Assembly: GCA_017451735.1 (NCBI GenBank)
Contig: JAFTNU010000074.1
Location: 1 to 40,983, forward strand
Direction of reading: 5' to 3'
Source of the DNA: Clostridia bacterium
Lineage (GTDB): Bacteria; Bacillota; Clostridia; Oscillospirales; CAG-272
Length of the DNA stretch: 40,983 nt
The stretch's first letter is position 1. Each line of letters begins with the position of its first letter. A model generated the notes under the pieces. It was not told where the DNA came from. It did not search any database and worked only from the letters and a program-made list of their open reading frames with translations. The translations under genes and the position numbers were made by a program. This document shows, one piece after another, positions 15,543 to 29,240 of this stretch.

Positions 15543-15571
15543 TTGACAAGCGAGAAGAATGGGTGTATAAT
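15543..15571 (+). promoter_or_regulatory. Sigma-A promoter of the type III glutamine synthetase gene
   Basis: TTGACA (15543-15548) and TATAAT (15566-15571), both perfect consensus, are separated by 17 bases. Strength again suggests regulation by the attenuator that follows. Confidence 0.9.
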
Positions 15572-15580
15572 GAGCGCATC

Positions 15581-15598
15581 AAAGGCAAAGGCGTCTTT
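15581..15598 (+). promoter_or_regulatory. ANTAR-type hexaloop hairpin, glutamine synthetase III leader
   Basis: AAAGGC pairs with GTCTTT (one G-T pair) around the loop AAAGGC, the same hexaloop as in the divergent leader. It begins 10 bases after the -10 box and overlaps the left arm of the terminator at 15584, so the two structures exclude each other, as expected for antitermination. Confidence 0.6.
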
Positions 15599-15635
15599 TG
15601 GGTTCTGTACCCGAAGGCGCCTTTGTCTATTTTAT
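15584..15635 (+). terminator. Leader terminator (attenuator) before glutamine synthetase III
   Basis: A long hairpin (15584-15603 with 15609-15627, 19 pairs with one bulged T, loop TCTGT) is followed by TATTTTATT. It lies between promoter and ribosome binding site, so it must be read through for expression. Confidence 0.8.
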
Positions 15636-15656
15636 TCCCGAAAGGAGATCTTTGCT

Positions 15657-17753
15657 ATGGGAAGCATACCGGAAGAGTTTGGGAGTCTTGTATTTGACGA
15701 CAGAGTGATGCGTGCGAAGCTTTCTGCCAAGGTTTACGCCTCGCTCAAGAAGACGATCGACGAAGGAAAGGAACTGGATCTGAATGTGGCCAACGCAGTG
15801 GCGGGGGCCATGAAGGATTGGGCCATTGCAAACGGTGCCACACACTACACCCACTGGTTTCAGCCCTTGACCGGCGTGACTGCCGAAAAGCATGACAGCT
15901 TTATTTCTCCCGCTCCCGACGGGGGCGTGATCCTGGAGTTTTCGGGGAAGGAGCTGATCAAAGGGGAGCCCGACGCCTCGTCCTTCCCCTCGGGCGGGCT
16001 TCGTGCCACCTTTGAGGCAAGAGGCTATACTGCTTGGGATCCCACATCTTATGCATTTATTAAAGGTAAGACACTTTGCATTCCCACTGCGTTCTGCTCC
16101 TACGGCGGGGAAGCATTGGATAAGAAGACCCCCCTGCTTCGTTCCATGGAGGCCTTGAATGTGCAGGCGCTCCGTATTCTGCGGCTCTTTGGTAACGATG
16201 CCGTCAAGTGCGTACGTACCTCGGTGGGCCCCGAGCAGGAATACTTCCTTGTAGATAAGGAAATGTACAATAAGCGCCCCGATCTGGTCTATACCGGCCG
16301 CACGCTTTTCGGTGCAAAGCCCCCCAAGGGGCAGGAGATGGATGACCACTACTTCGGCGTGATCAAGCCCCGCGTTGCCGCCTACATGGAGGAGCTGAAC
16401 GAGGAGCTCTGGAAGCTGGGTATTCTGGCGAAGACCGAGCACAACGAGGTCGCACCTGCTCAGCATGAGCTGGCACCTATTTACTCCACCACCAATATTG
16501 CCACCGACCATAATCAGCTGACCATGGAGATCATGCAGAAGGTGGCGGCACGGCACGGTCTTGTGTGTCTGCTGCATGAAAAGCCCTTTGCCGGCGTCAA
16601 CGGTAGCGGTAAGCACAACAACTGGTCCATCGCCACCGACGGGGGCGTCAACCTTCTGTCTCCCGGCGAGACACCCCACGAGAATGCGCAGTTCCTGCTG
16701 TTCCTGTGTGCCGTGATCAAGGCAGTGGATGAATACCAGGATCTGCTTCGTATCTCGGTGGCAACGGCAGGGAACGATCACCGTCTGGGTGCAAACGAGG
16801 CACCGCCTGCCGTGGTATCGGTGTTCCTGGGGGATGAGCTGAATGCGATTCTGGAGGCCATCGAGCGGGATGTGTCTTACGGCGGTACCGCCAAGACGAC
16901 CATGAAGCTGGGGGTGGATGTTCTGCCCAAGTTCCCCAGAGACACCACCGACCGTAACCGCACCTCTCCCTTTGCCTTCACAGGCAATAAGTTTGAGTTC
17001 CGCATGCTCGGCTCCTCCAACAGCATTGCCTGTGCCAATATCATGCTGAACGCCGCCGTGGCCGAATCTCTCAAGCAGTTTGCCGACACCCTGGAGGCGG
17101 CTCCCGATTTTTCAAGCGTTTTGCATGCCACCATCCGTAAGACCATTAAGGATCACAAGCGGATCATCTTCAACGGCAACGGCTATGATGACGCCTGGAT
17201 CAAGGAGGCAACAGAGCAGCGGGGGCTTTGCAACTACCGCACCACACCCGATTGCGTACCGCATTTGTTGGATGAGAAGAATGTCAGGATGCTGACCTCC
17301 CACAAGGTCTTCTCCGAGGCGGAGCTGAAGTCTCGCTATGAGATCACGCTGGAGAATTATTGCAAGACTGTGACCATCGAGGCAAATACTATGGTGGATA
17401 TGGTCAAGAAGCAGATTCTGCCCGCCATCGGAAGCTATGTCAAGGAGCTTTCCGCCACCGCCACCGCCAAGCTGGCATTGGATAGCGATATGCCCTGCGG
17501 TTTTGAGCGGAATACGGTGAAGCGCCTGTCTGCGCTGGCAGACGGGATCGCCGTTCATACCGCGGAGCTGGAGAACGTATTGCTGAAATTGCGTTCGGCG
17601 GACGAGATCGGTGAGGAGGCGAACGGTATTCGGGATGAGCTGTTGCCCGCTATGGGCCGTCTGCGCCTTTCCTGCGACGAGGCAGAGAGCCTGACCGCCG
17701 CAAAATATTGGCCTTTCCCCACTTACGGAGAGCTGTTATTTGGTGTAAGATAA
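15657..17753 (+). CDS. glnN: Glutamine synthetase type III
   Basis: It makes glutamine from glutamate and ammonia. The protein has 698 residues, the usual size for GSIII. It opens '[33 protein letters not shown]', then '[23 protein letters not shown]' (about 60-82), '[27 protein letters not shown]', '[14 protein letters not shown]' (metal-binding glutamate), '[20 protein letters not shown]', '[11 protein letters not shown]' and '[15 protein letters not shown]'. The frame is open further upstream, but the promoter and leader define ATG 15657 behind AAAGGAG. The Amt-PII fusion gene follows by 31 bases. The symbol glnN is used for GSIII in other genera; the type assignment is firm, the symbol less so. 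Confidence 0.93.
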   Translation: MGSIPEEFGSLVFDDRVMRAKLSAKVYASLKKTIDEGKELDLNVANAVAGAMKDWAIANGATHYTHWFQPLTGVTAEKHDSFISPAPDGGVILEFSGKELIKGEPDASSFPSGGLRATFEARGYTAWDPTSYAFIKGKTLCIPTAFCSYGGEALDKKTPLLRSMEALNVQALRILRLFGNDAVKCVRTSVGPEQEYFLVDKEMYNKRPDLVYTGRTLFGAKPPKGQEMDDHYFGVIKPRVAAYMEELNEELWKLGILAKTEHNEVAPAQHELAPIYSTTNIATDHNQLTMEIMQKVAARHGLVCLLHEKPFAGVNGSGKHNNWSIATDGGVNLLSPGETPHENAQFLLFLCAVIKAVDEYQDLLRISVATAGNDHRLGANEAPPAVVSVFLGDELNAILEAIERDVSYGGTAKTTMKLGVDVLPKFPRDTTDRNRTSPFAFTGNKFEFRMLGSSNSIACANIMLNAAVAESLKQFADTLEAAPDFSSVLHATIRKTIKDHKRIIFNGNGYDDAWIKEATEQRGLCNYRTTPDCVPHLLDEKNVRMLTSHKVFSEAELKSRYEITLENYCKTVTIEANTMVDMVKKQILPAIGSYVKELSATATAKLALDSDMPCGFERNTVKRLSALADGIAVHTAELENVLLKLRSADEIGEEANGIRDELLPAMGRLRLSCDEAESLTAAKYWPFPTYGELLFGVR

Positions 17754-17784
17754 ATGCTTTACAGGACAGATAGGAGAATATGCT

Positions 17785-19515
17785 ATGAACCTGACAATGT
17801 TAGTTGATACCCTATGGGTGTTCCTTGCAGCCATATTGGTATTCTTTATGAATCTCGGCTTTGCCTCCCTTGAGGCGGGCATGGCAAGGTCGAAAAATAC
17901 CGTTAATATCCTTTCAAAGAACTTTATTGTGTTTGCGGTCTCGTCCCTTGGCTTTATGCTTTTGGGGTGGGGATTGATGTTCGGCGGTGACAATCCGTTT
18001 ATCGGTACACAGAACCTGTTCATTTTAGGTAATGCGGATCTTTCGTTCTACAATGACACATTGACATCGAATGTACCCTTTTGGGGCAAGTTCTTCTTCC
18101 AGCTTGTCTTTTGCGGTACTGCCGCAACCATCGTTTCCGGTGCGGTTGCCGAACGGATCAAATATGTTTCGTTTATCGTCTTCTCGTTTGTGCTCACATT
18201 GGTGATCTATCCCATCGTTGGTCACTGGGTATGGGGCGGCGGGTGGCTGGCAGATCTTGGCTTTAAGGATTTTGCCGGTGATACCGTTGTGCACTCTTTA
18301 GGCGGCTGGGCCGCTTTGGCGGGGGCGATCATCCTCGGTCCCCGCATCGGTAAATACGGAAAGGATGGCAAGCCCCGCGCCATTCCCGGGCACAATATGT
18401 CTCTTGCGGTCATCGGCTTGTTTGTGCTCTGGCTCGGGTGGTTTGGCTTTAACCCCGGTTCTACCATGAGCTTTCAGAATCCGGATGATGTGATGCATAT
18501 CCTCATGACCACCAACACCTCTGCCATTGCCGCAGTATTGACCTCCACCGTTGCTTCGTGGATATTCGTCGGCAAGCCCGATCTCGGTATGACGATCAAC
18601 GGCTGTCTTGCAGGCCTTGTGGCCATTACCGGCGGTTGCGCCTATTTTTCCATCCGTGATTCGCTGATCATTGGTGCCATTGCAGGCGTTATCGTAGTAT
18701 TTGCGGTCGTATTCTTTGATCGCATCAAGGTCGACGATCCTGTAGGCGCTACCTCCGTTCATCTTTGCTGCGGCGTATTCGGCACCATCTGCATCGGCCT
18801 GTTCGCAAAGGAAGGTGTGACAACCCTTTCGACAGAGAACGGTCTCTTTTACGGCGGCGGACTGAAATTGCTCGGCACTCAGCTGTTGGGCGTTGTAGCG
18901 GTGGGGGCATTCGTCTTCGTCACAACGGCTCTCCTTTGGTTGCTCTTAAAGAAGACGATGGGGATTCGTGTCACCGCGGAGGAAGAAATTGCCGGTCTTG
19001 ATATCGGTGAACACGGTAACCGTGCATATCCCGACTTTGCACCGACGGTTGAAAGCATCGATTATGCCCGGGAGGGCGAAGAGGCAGAGCCCACGGGCCG
19101 GGTTTCCGTTGCAGAGGCGGTACCTGTCAGACAGGTGCCCGCACCTGTAGAGGGCGCACCCAAGTTTACCAAGGTGGAGATCATCTGTAAGGAAGCCCGC
19201 TTTGAGACCTTGAAGAAGGCCATGGCCGAGCTGGGCATCACCGGCATGACCGTTTCCCATGTGCTGGGATGCGGTCAGCAGAAGGGTAGCCCCGAGTTCT
19301 ATCGTGGCGTCCCGGTGGAGGTATCCCTCCTGCCCAAGGTCCAAGTGGATATTGTGGTCAGCAAGATTCCGGTACGTAGTGTGATCGAGGCGGCCAAGAA
19401 GGCCCTTTACACGGGCCACATCGGCGACGGTAAGATCTTTGTTTACGATGTAGAAAACGTGATCAAGGTCCGTACCGGCGAGGAAGGGTATGACGCCCTT
19501 CAGGATGTAGAATAA
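17785..19515 (+). CDS. amt: Ammonium transporter fused to a PII (GlnK) domain
   Basis: The protein has 576 residues. Residues about 1-405 are an Amt/Rh channel with eleven hydrophobic helices: 'MVDTLWVFLAAILVFFMNLGFASLEAGMARSKN', the pore region 'GGWAALAGAIILGPRIGKYG' and 'GWFGFNPGS'. A linker (about 410-459) leads to a complete PII domain (460-576) with T-loop 'GCGQQKGSPEFYRGVPVEVSLLPK' and B-loop 'TGHIGDGKIFVYDV'. PII normally plugs Amt when nitrogen is plentiful; here it is attached. The T-loop keeps Gln39 and the Tyr-Arg-Gly equivalent, but the uridylylated Tyr51 is Val (residue 511), so regulation must be by ligands (ATP/ADP, 2-oxoglutarate). Ammonium taken up feeds the upstream glutamine synthetase. 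Confidence 0.92.
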   Translation: MNLTMLVDTLWVFLAAILVFFMNLGFASLEAGMARSKNTVNILSKNFIVFAVSSLGFMLLGWGLMFGGDNPFIGTQNLFILGNADLSFYNDTLTSNVPFWGKFFFQLVFCGTAATIVSGAVAERIKYVSFIVFSFVLTLVIYPIVGHWVWGGGWLADLGFKDFAGDTVVHSLGGWAALAGAIILGPRIGKYGKDGKPRAIPGHNMSLAVIGLFVLWLGWFGFNPGSTMSFQNPDDVMHILMTTNTSAIAAVLTSTVASWIFVGKPDLGMTINGCLAGLVAITGGCAYFSIRDSLIIGAIAGVIVVFAVVFFDRIKVDDPVGATSVHLCCGVFGTICIGLFAKEGVTTLSTENGLFYGGGLKLLGTQLLGVVAVGAFVFVTTALLWLLLKKTMGIRVTAEEEIAGLDIGEHGNRAYPDFAPTVESIDYAREGEEAEPTGRVSVAEAVPVRQVPAPVEGAPKFTKVEIICKEARFETLKKAMAELGITGMTVSHVLGCGQQKGSPEFYRGVPVEVSLLPKVQVDIVVSKIPVRSVIEAAKKALYTGHIGDGKIFVYDVENVIKVRTGEEGYDALQDVE

Positions 19516-19536
19516 TTTTGAGGTACACTCAAGATG

Positions 19537-19562
19537 GGTGGCACCGCATTTGCGGTGCCACC
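19537..19562 (+). terminator. Strong palindromic hairpin between amt and gatC
   Basis: A perfect 12-bp stem (GGTGGCACCGCA with TGCGGTGCCACC) with a TT loop lies 21 bases after the amt stop. No T-run follows (TTAAGGCG), so it is probably a partial terminator, processing or mRNA-stability element rather than a full stop. Confidence 0.45.
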
Positions 19563-19594
19563 TTAAGGCGTATTATAAGAAGGGAAAAGCTTTT

Positions 19595-19882
19595 ATGAAA
19601 ATCGACAAAGAACAGGTCAGACATGTGGCGGCGCTTGCCAAGCTCCGATTTGAAGAAAGCGAATTGGAGGCCTTTGGTGACAGCCTGGGCGCCATTATCG
19701 CTTTTGCCGATCAGCTGAACGAGCTGGATGTGGGCACGGTGGGTGCCACGGCACAGAGCTCGGATCTTTACAATGTATTCCGTGAGGATGAGCAGAAGGC
19801 CTCTTATCCCCGTGAGGTGATCCTTGCAAACGCGCCTGAGCAGTGCGAAGGATGCTACGCGGTCCCCAAAATCGTAGAGTAA
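19595..19882 (+). CDS. gatC: Asp/Glu-tRNA amidotransferase subunit C
   Basis: The protein has 95 residues. It opens 'KIDKEQVRHVAALAKLRFEESELEAFGDSLGAIIAFADQLNELDV', the typical GatC helical belt that wraps GatA and links it to GatB; the C-terminal part has 'VFREDEQKASYPREVILANAPE'. It stabilises the GatCAB complex, which converts mischarged Glu-tRNA(Gln) or Asp-tRNA(Asn) to the correct amide form. ATG 19595 follows AAGGGAAAAG. gatA starts 12 bases downstream. Confidence 0.93.
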   Translation: MKIDKEQVRHVAALAKLRFEESELEAFGDSLGAIIAFADQLNELDVGTVGATAQSSDLYNVFREDEQKASYPREVILANAPEQCEGCYAVPKIVE

Positions 19883-19894
19883 GGAGAGCGTCGG

Positions 19895-21358
19895 ATGGGT
19901 ATGATGACAGTAAAGAAACTGAGCAGAATGCTGCGGGAGAGGGAGGTTTCCTCGGTGGAGGTGACCAAAAGCTATCTCGCCCGCATTGAACAAAGGGACG
20001 GTGTGATCGGCAGCTTTATCACGGTTTGTGCCGATGAGGCCTTAAAGGCCGCCACCGCTGCCGATACGCTCCTTGCCAAAGGAGAGGGCGGGGCGCTGAC
20101 GGGGATTCCCGTCGGTATTAAGGATAATATCTGTACCGCGGGCGTACGGACCACCTGCGCTTCCCGTATGCTTGAGCGTTTTCTGCCGCCTTACGATGCC
20201 ACCGTGGTGAAAAGACTGAAGGATGCAGGGGCAGTGATCCTGGGCAAGCTTAATATGGATGAGTTCGCCATGGGCTCCTCTACCGAGAGCTCTTATTTCA
20301 AGAAAACGAAAAACCCGTATGACCTCTCTTGCGTGCCCGGCGGCTCCTCGGGCGGCTCTGCCGCTTGTGTGACGGCGGAGCTGGCTCCTTTTGCTTTGGG
20401 CTCGGACACGGGCGGCTCGATCCGTCAGCCTGCTGCATTTTGCGGCAATGTGGGGCTCAAGCCCACCTATGGGTTGGTGTCCCGCTTCGGCCTTGTAGCC
20501 TTTGCCTCCTCTCTTGATCAGATCGGATCCTTTACCCACACCGTGGAGGATTGCGCTCTGGTGTTGAACCATATTGCGGGGCATGACCCCATGGATTCCA
20601 CCTCTGCCGCTCTTGATCTTCCCGATTATACCGGGGCGTTGACGGGAGAGGTCAAGGGGATGCGAATCGGCGTGCCCCGCGAATACTTGGGTGAAGGGAT
20701 CCAGCCCGAGATCCGTGCGGCGGTGGAGGATGCCATGAAGGTATTGGAGCGTTTGGGTGCCCATTGCGAGTACTGCTCCTTGCCTCTGACGCAGTATGCA
20801 CTGCCGGCCTATTACCTCATTTCCTCGGCCGAGGCAAGCTCCAATCTTGCGCGGTATGACGGCGTGAAATATGGCTATCGGGTATCGGAATTCAAGGGCT
20901 TGAATGACCTTTACGAAAAGACCCGCAGTGAAGGCTTTGGGGCCGAGGTCAAGCGTCGGATCATGCTTGGCACCTATGCACTCAGCTCGGGCTACTATGA
21001 TGCTTACTATAAAAAAGCACAGCAGGTGCGCACCTTGATTGGTCAGGATTTTGGCAAACGGTTTGCAGAATTTGATGTTTTGCTGACCCCCACCACGCCT
21101 ACAACGGCCTATCGATTCGGTGAAAAGTCCGATCCGCTTGCCATGTATATGGGGGATATCTGCACCGTGGCCGTAAATATTGCAGGGCTCCCGGCCATCA
21201 GTATTCCCGCGGGGCTCGACCGTGCGGGCAAGCCCATTGGCATTCAATTGATCGGCGACCGCTTTGCGGAATCCGAGATCCTGCGTGTTGCCCATGCTTA
21301 TGAGAAAGAGACGGGACATGATGCCATCAGCCCCGTATGGAGGGAGGAAAGCGTATGA
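19895..21358 (+). CDS. gatA: Asp/Glu-tRNA amidotransferase subunit A (amidase)
   Basis: This 487-residue glutaminase subunit of GatCAB releases ammonia from glutamine (or asparagine) and passes it to GatB. The amidase-signature Ser-cisSer-Lys triad is visible in '[10 protein letters not shown]' (Lys), '[11 protein letters not shown]' (Ser) and '[11 protein letters not shown]' (Ser). The protein ends '...[11 protein letters not shown]', slightly longer than many homologues. It starts at ATG 19895, 7-8 bases after AAGGAGAG. Its stop overlaps the gatB ATG, so the two subunits are coupled. Confidence 0.95.
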   Translation: MGMMTVKKLSRMLREREVSSVEVTKSYLARIEQRDGVIGSFITVCADEALKAATAADTLLAKGEGGALTGIPVGIKDNICTAGVRTTCASRMLERFLPPYDATVVKRLKDAGAVILGKLNMDEFAMGSSTESSYFKKTKNPYDLSCVPGGSSGGSAACVTAELAPFALGSDTGGSIRQPAAFCGNVGLKPTYGLVSRFGLVAFASSLDQIGSFTHTVEDCALVLNHIAGHDPMDSTSAALDLPDYTGALTGEVKGMRIGVPREYLGEGIQPEIRAAVEDAMKVLERLGAHCEYCSLPLTQYALPAYYLISSAEASSNLARYDGVKYGYRVSEFKGLNDLYEKTRSEGFGAEVKRRIMLGTYALSSGYYDAYYKKAQQVRTLIGQDFGKRFAEFDVLLTPTTPTTAYRFGEKSDPLAMYMGDICTVAVNIAGLPAISIPAGLDRAGKPIGIQLIGDRFAESEILRVAHAYEKETGHDAISPVWREESV

Positions 21359-22782
21359 GTGCTTTTGAAACGGTGATCGGCCTTGAGATCCACGCAGAGC
21401 TGGCGACACGCTCCAAGATCTATTGCTCCTGCTCCACCGCCTTCGGTGCCGAGGTGAACACCCACACCTGCCCCATTTGCACGGGAATGCCCGGTGTGCT
21501 GCCCGTGCTCAACAAAAAAGTGGTGGAATATGCCGTTATGGCGGGGCTCGCCATGAACTGCGAGATCACCGAGTACGGCAAGCAGGATCGGAAAAACTAC
21601 TTCTATCCCGACCTGCCCAAGGCCTATCAGACCTCCCAGTACGATCTGCCCATCTGCAAAAACGGTTATCTGGAAATCGAGGCCGACGGGAAAGTGAAAA
21701 GGATCGGCATTACCCGTATCCACATTGAGGAGGACGCAGGTAAGCTGATTCACGATCCCTACCGCGGGCAATCCCTGATCGATTATAACCGATGCGGTGT
21801 ACCCCTTATCGAGATCGTGACCGAGCCCGATATGCGATCCCCGGCCGAGGCCAAGGCTTTCCTTGAAAAGGTCAAGTCCATTCTGGAATACACCGGTGTT
21901 TCGGACTGTAAGATGCAGGAGGGATCATTGCGGTGTGATGTGAACCTGTCGGTCCGCCCCATGGGTCAAAAGGAATTCGGTACCCGTACCGAGATGAAGA
22001 ACATCAACTCCTTCAGTGCGGCGGTCCGTGCCATGGAGAATGAGCGGGAGCGGCAGATCGATCTGATCGAATCGGGCGGTGAGGTGGTGCAGGCCACCCG
22101 TAAGTGGGATGACGTGAAGGGGGAGAGCAGTCAGATGCGCTCCAAGGAGGAGGCCCACGATTACCGTTATTTCCCCGAGCCCGATTTGGTGCCTATCGTA
22201 GTGGACAAGGAATGGGTGGAGCGCATCCGCAGGGCCTTGCCCGAGCTGCCCGATGCCCGCAAGGCTCGCTATATGTCGGTATTCGGTCTTTCTGCGTATG
22301 ATGCCGGCATTCTGACAGCCTCCCGCAAAACGGCGGACTATTTTGAGCAGGCCGTGCAAGAAGGTGCTTCACCCAAGGCGGCGGCCAACCGCATCATGGT
22401 GGATATCTCGGCGCTTCTGACCGAAAAGGGCTTGGAGGAGATCCCCTTCGCCCCCGTGTATCTTGCCAAAACGCTGGCCCTGGTCGAGGCGGGAACGGTA
22501 AGCAGTACGGCGGCGAAAAAGATCATAGAGGCTTTGTTTGAGGAAGTGAAGGAGCCTGCCGAGATCGCCAAAGAGAAGGGGCTTTTGCAGGTCAGCGATG
22601 AGTCGGCGCTGGTGCCCATCATCCAACGGATCATCGACGAGAACCCGAAGGCGGTGGCCGAGCTGCAAGCGGGCAAGGAGAAGGCCATGGGCTTTTTTGT
22701 GGGGCAGGCCATGCGCGCCTCCAAGGGCAGTGCCAACCCCGCTGTCATTCACAAGCTGGTCAGAGAAATGCTGAAAAAATAA
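21355..22782 (+). CDS. gatB: Asp/Glu-tRNA amidotransferase subunit B (kinase/amidotransferase)
   Basis: The protein has 475 residues. It opens '[22 protein letters not shown]', with the zinc-binding cysteines (CSC...CPIC) at about 22-44. The kinase core follows: '[16 protein letters not shown]', '[14 protein letters not shown]', '[18 protein letters not shown]' and '[13 protein letters not shown]'. The C-terminal YqeY-like tail binds tRNA. It phosphorylates the mischarged tRNA and adds the ammonia supplied by GatA. ATG 21355 overlaps the gatA stop; a start at 21337 would lie before the ribosome binding site. Confidence 0.95.
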   Translation: MSAFETVIGLEIHAELATRSKIYCSCSTAFGAEVNTHTCPICTGMPGVLPVLNKKVVEYAVMAGLAMNCEITEYGKQDRKNYFYPDLPKAYQTSQYDLPICKNGYLEIEADGKVKRIGITRIHIEEDAGKLIHDPYRGQSLIDYNRCGVPLIEIVTEPDMRSPAEAKAFLEKVKSILEYTGVSDCKMQEGSLRCDVNLSVRPMGQKEFGTRTEMKNINSFSAAVRAMENERERQIDLIESGGEVVQATRKWDDVKGESSQMRSKEEAHDYRYFPEPDLVPIVVDKEWVERIRRALPELPDARKARYMSVFGLSAYDAGILTASRKTADYFEQAVQEGASPKAAANRIMVDISALLTEKGLEEIPFAPVYLAKTLALVEAGTVSSTAAKKIIEALFEEVKEPAEIAKEKGLLQVSDESALVPIIQRIIDENPKAVAELQAGKEKAMGFFVGQAMRASKGSANPAVIHKLVREMLKK

Positions 22783-22799
22783 AGGACGAGGTGCTTGAT

Positions 22800-23513
22800 A
22801 TGTTGAAAGGTGAACAACTCTACGAAGGAAAAGCAAAGAAGGTATTCAAAACTGACGATCCCGAGCTGCTGATCGTCTCCTACAAAGACGATGCCACGGC
22901 CTTTAACGGGCTCAAAAAGGGAACCATTGCAGGTAAGGGCGTCATCAATAACCGTATGAGCAATCTGCTGATGCAGATGCTGGAAAAGAAAGGGGTGCCC
23001 ACCCATTTTGTACAGGAGCTGGACGATCGGGACACGGTGGTCAAGCGGGTAACGATAGTCCCCCTGGAGGTGATCGTGCGTAATATTGCCGCAGGTTCCT
23101 TCTCCAAGCGCTATGGCGTGGAGGAGGGTGTAGTGTTCGATACCCCCACCATTGAATTTTCCTATAAGAACGACGCACTGGGAGATCCGTTGCTCAATAC
23201 CTACCACGCACTTGCGTTGAAATTGGCAACACCTGCCGAAATCGATACCATTAAGGCACTTTCCTTTAAGATCAATGAGGCCCTGAAGGCCTTTTGGGCC
23301 GAGTGCGGTGTCACCTTGGTGGACTTCAAGCTGGAGTTTGGCAGACTTTTTGACGGAACTGTCGTTCTGGCTGATGAGATCAGTCCCGATACCTGCCGCT
23401 TGTGGGACAGTGCGACCGGTGAAAAGCTGGATAAAGATCGCTTTCGCCGTGACCTCGGTGGCGTGGAGGATGCCTATGAGCAAGTTATGAGCCGTTTGCT
23501 CAGCCATATTTGA
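22800..23513 (+). CDS. purC: Phosphoribosylaminoimidazole-succinocarboxamide synthase
   Basis: The protein has 237 residues and makes SAICAR from CAIR and aspartate with ATP (purine biosynthesis). Motifs: '[12 protein letters not shown]' at the start, '[10 protein letters not shown]', '[12 protein letters not shown]', '[22 protein letters not shown]' and '[15 protein letters not shown]'-like near the end. ATG 22800 follows GAGGTG at a good distance; a GTG nine bases upstream overlaps that ribosome binding site. Only 17 bases separate it from gatB and 10 from guaA. It is the one enzyme in this stretch that does not use glutamine. Confidence 0.94.
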   Translation: MLKGEQLYEGKAKKVFKTDDPELLIVSYKDDATAFNGLKKGTIAGKGVINNRMSNLLMQMLEKKGVPTHFVQELDDRDTVVKRVTIVPLEVIVRNIAAGSFSKRYGVEEGVVFDTPTIEFSYKNDALGDPLLNTYHALALKLATPAEIDTIKALSFKINEALKAFWAECGVTLVDFKLEFGRLFDGTVVLADEISPDTCRLWDSATGEKLDKDRFRRDLGGVEDAYEQVMSRLLSHI

Positions 23514-23523
23514 GAGGTGCTCC

Positions 23524-28134
<4,611 letters not shown>

Positions 28135-28142
28135 GGTCTCAT

Positions 28143-29240
28143 ATGGCAAAACAATTTGACAGAAAGATCATTTTTGAGGATGGGGAGGTGTATTACGGCT
28201 ACGGTTTCGGCGCCGATGGCGATCGGGTCCTGGAGATCGTGTTCAATACCTCCATGGTGGGGTATCAGGAGATCCTGTCCGATCCCTCCTATACCGATCA
28301 GGCCGTGGTCATGACCTATCCTCTGATCGGCAACTACGGTATGTGTGACGATGATTACGAACGGGGCGTGTCTACCATCGGCGCCTTGATCGTAAGAGAA
28401 TATAACGGCATCCCCTCTAACTTCAGAAGTACGCAGGCGTTGGGGGATGAGATGAAAAAATACGGTATCGCAGGTATTTATGGGGTGGATACCCGCAAGC
28501 TGACCCGCTCCATACGCGATAAGGGCTCTCGCCGTGTGCTGATCACCGGGGCGGATGTGCCTGCGGAGCAGGGGGTTACCGTATTACGTGCCGCTATGGT
28601 TCCGGCTGACGCCGTTGCACGCGTCAGTGTCAAATCGGTACGACGGGCGGAGGCGGACCATGAGCGATTTCACGTGGTGGCCATCGATTGCGGCATGAAG
28701 GAGAACATCGTGCGTTCGTTGAATCGGCGTGGCTGTACAGTGACTGTGGTTCCGTTTGATACGCCCGCCGCCGCAATCGAGGCATATGCCCCTGACGGTC
28801 TCTTTCTTTCCAACGGCCCGGGTGACCCCACCGATGCAGAGCCTGTCATTGAGACGGTCAGGGCATTGCGGGGAAAATATCCCATCTTCGGTATTTGTCT
28901 GGGGCATCAGATCCTTTCACTTGCCTATGGGGCGACCACCTATAAGCTGAAATTCGGCCATCGGGGCGGCAATCATCCCGTGCGGGATCTGGAAACGGGG
29001 AAAATCGAGATCACCTCGCAGAATCATTCCTTTGCGGTGGATGAAAAAAGTCTTGCCGCAACACCCCTGACCGTGACACATATAAATTTGTTGGATGGCA
29101 CAGTGGAGGGGGTCGAATGTAAGAAGGATAGGGCGTTCAGCGTGCAATATCATCCCGAAAGCGCTCCCGGGCCGCAGGACAGCGCGTATCTTTTTGACCG
29201 ATTTATCCGACTGATGGAGGAGGAAAAGCATCATGCCTAA
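28143..29240 (+). CDS. carA: Carbamoyl-phosphate synthase small (glutaminase) subunit
   Basis: The protein has 365 residues. N-terminal domain: '[34 protein letters not shown]' and '[18 protein letters not shown]'. Class I glutaminase domain: '[13 protein letters not shown]', '[13 protein letters not shown]', '[17 protein letters not shown]' (Cys) and '[15 protein letters not shown]'. It supplies ammonia from glutamine to CarB for carbamoyl phosphate (pyrimidines and arginine). The start is ATG 28143 behind GTGAGG; a GTG 12 bases upstream overlaps that ribosome binding site. It overlaps carB by 8 bases. Confidence 0.95.
   Translation: MAKQFDRKIIFEDGEVYYGYGFGADGDRVLEIVFNTSMVGYQEILSDPSYTDQAVVMTYPLIGNYGMCDDDYERGVSTIGALIVREYNGIPSNFRSTQALGDEMKKYGIAGIYGVDTRKLTRSIRDKGSRRVLITGADVPAEQGVTVLRAAMVPADAVARVSVKSVRRAEADHERFHVVAIDCGMKENIVRSLNRRGCTVTVVPFDTPAAAIEAYAPDGLFLSNGPGDPTDAEPVIETVRALRGKYPIFGICLGHQILSLAYGATTYKLKFGHRGGNHPVRDLETGKIEITSQNHSFAVDEKSLAATPLTVTHINLLDGTVEGVECKKDRAFSVQYHPESAPGPQDSAYLFDRFIRLMEEEKHHA

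Noticed and set aside
19533-19562. GGGTGGCACCGC resembles the T-box core sequence
   Set aside because: Only about 20 bases lie between the amt stop and this hairpin, leaving no room for stem I or a specifier loop; it is better read as a plain palindrome.
20042-21409. Long open frames antisense to gatA, and similar ones opposite guaA, carB and the glutamate synthase genes
   Set aside because: They mirror the GC-rich codon pattern of the real genes, lack ribosome binding sites and show no family motifs.
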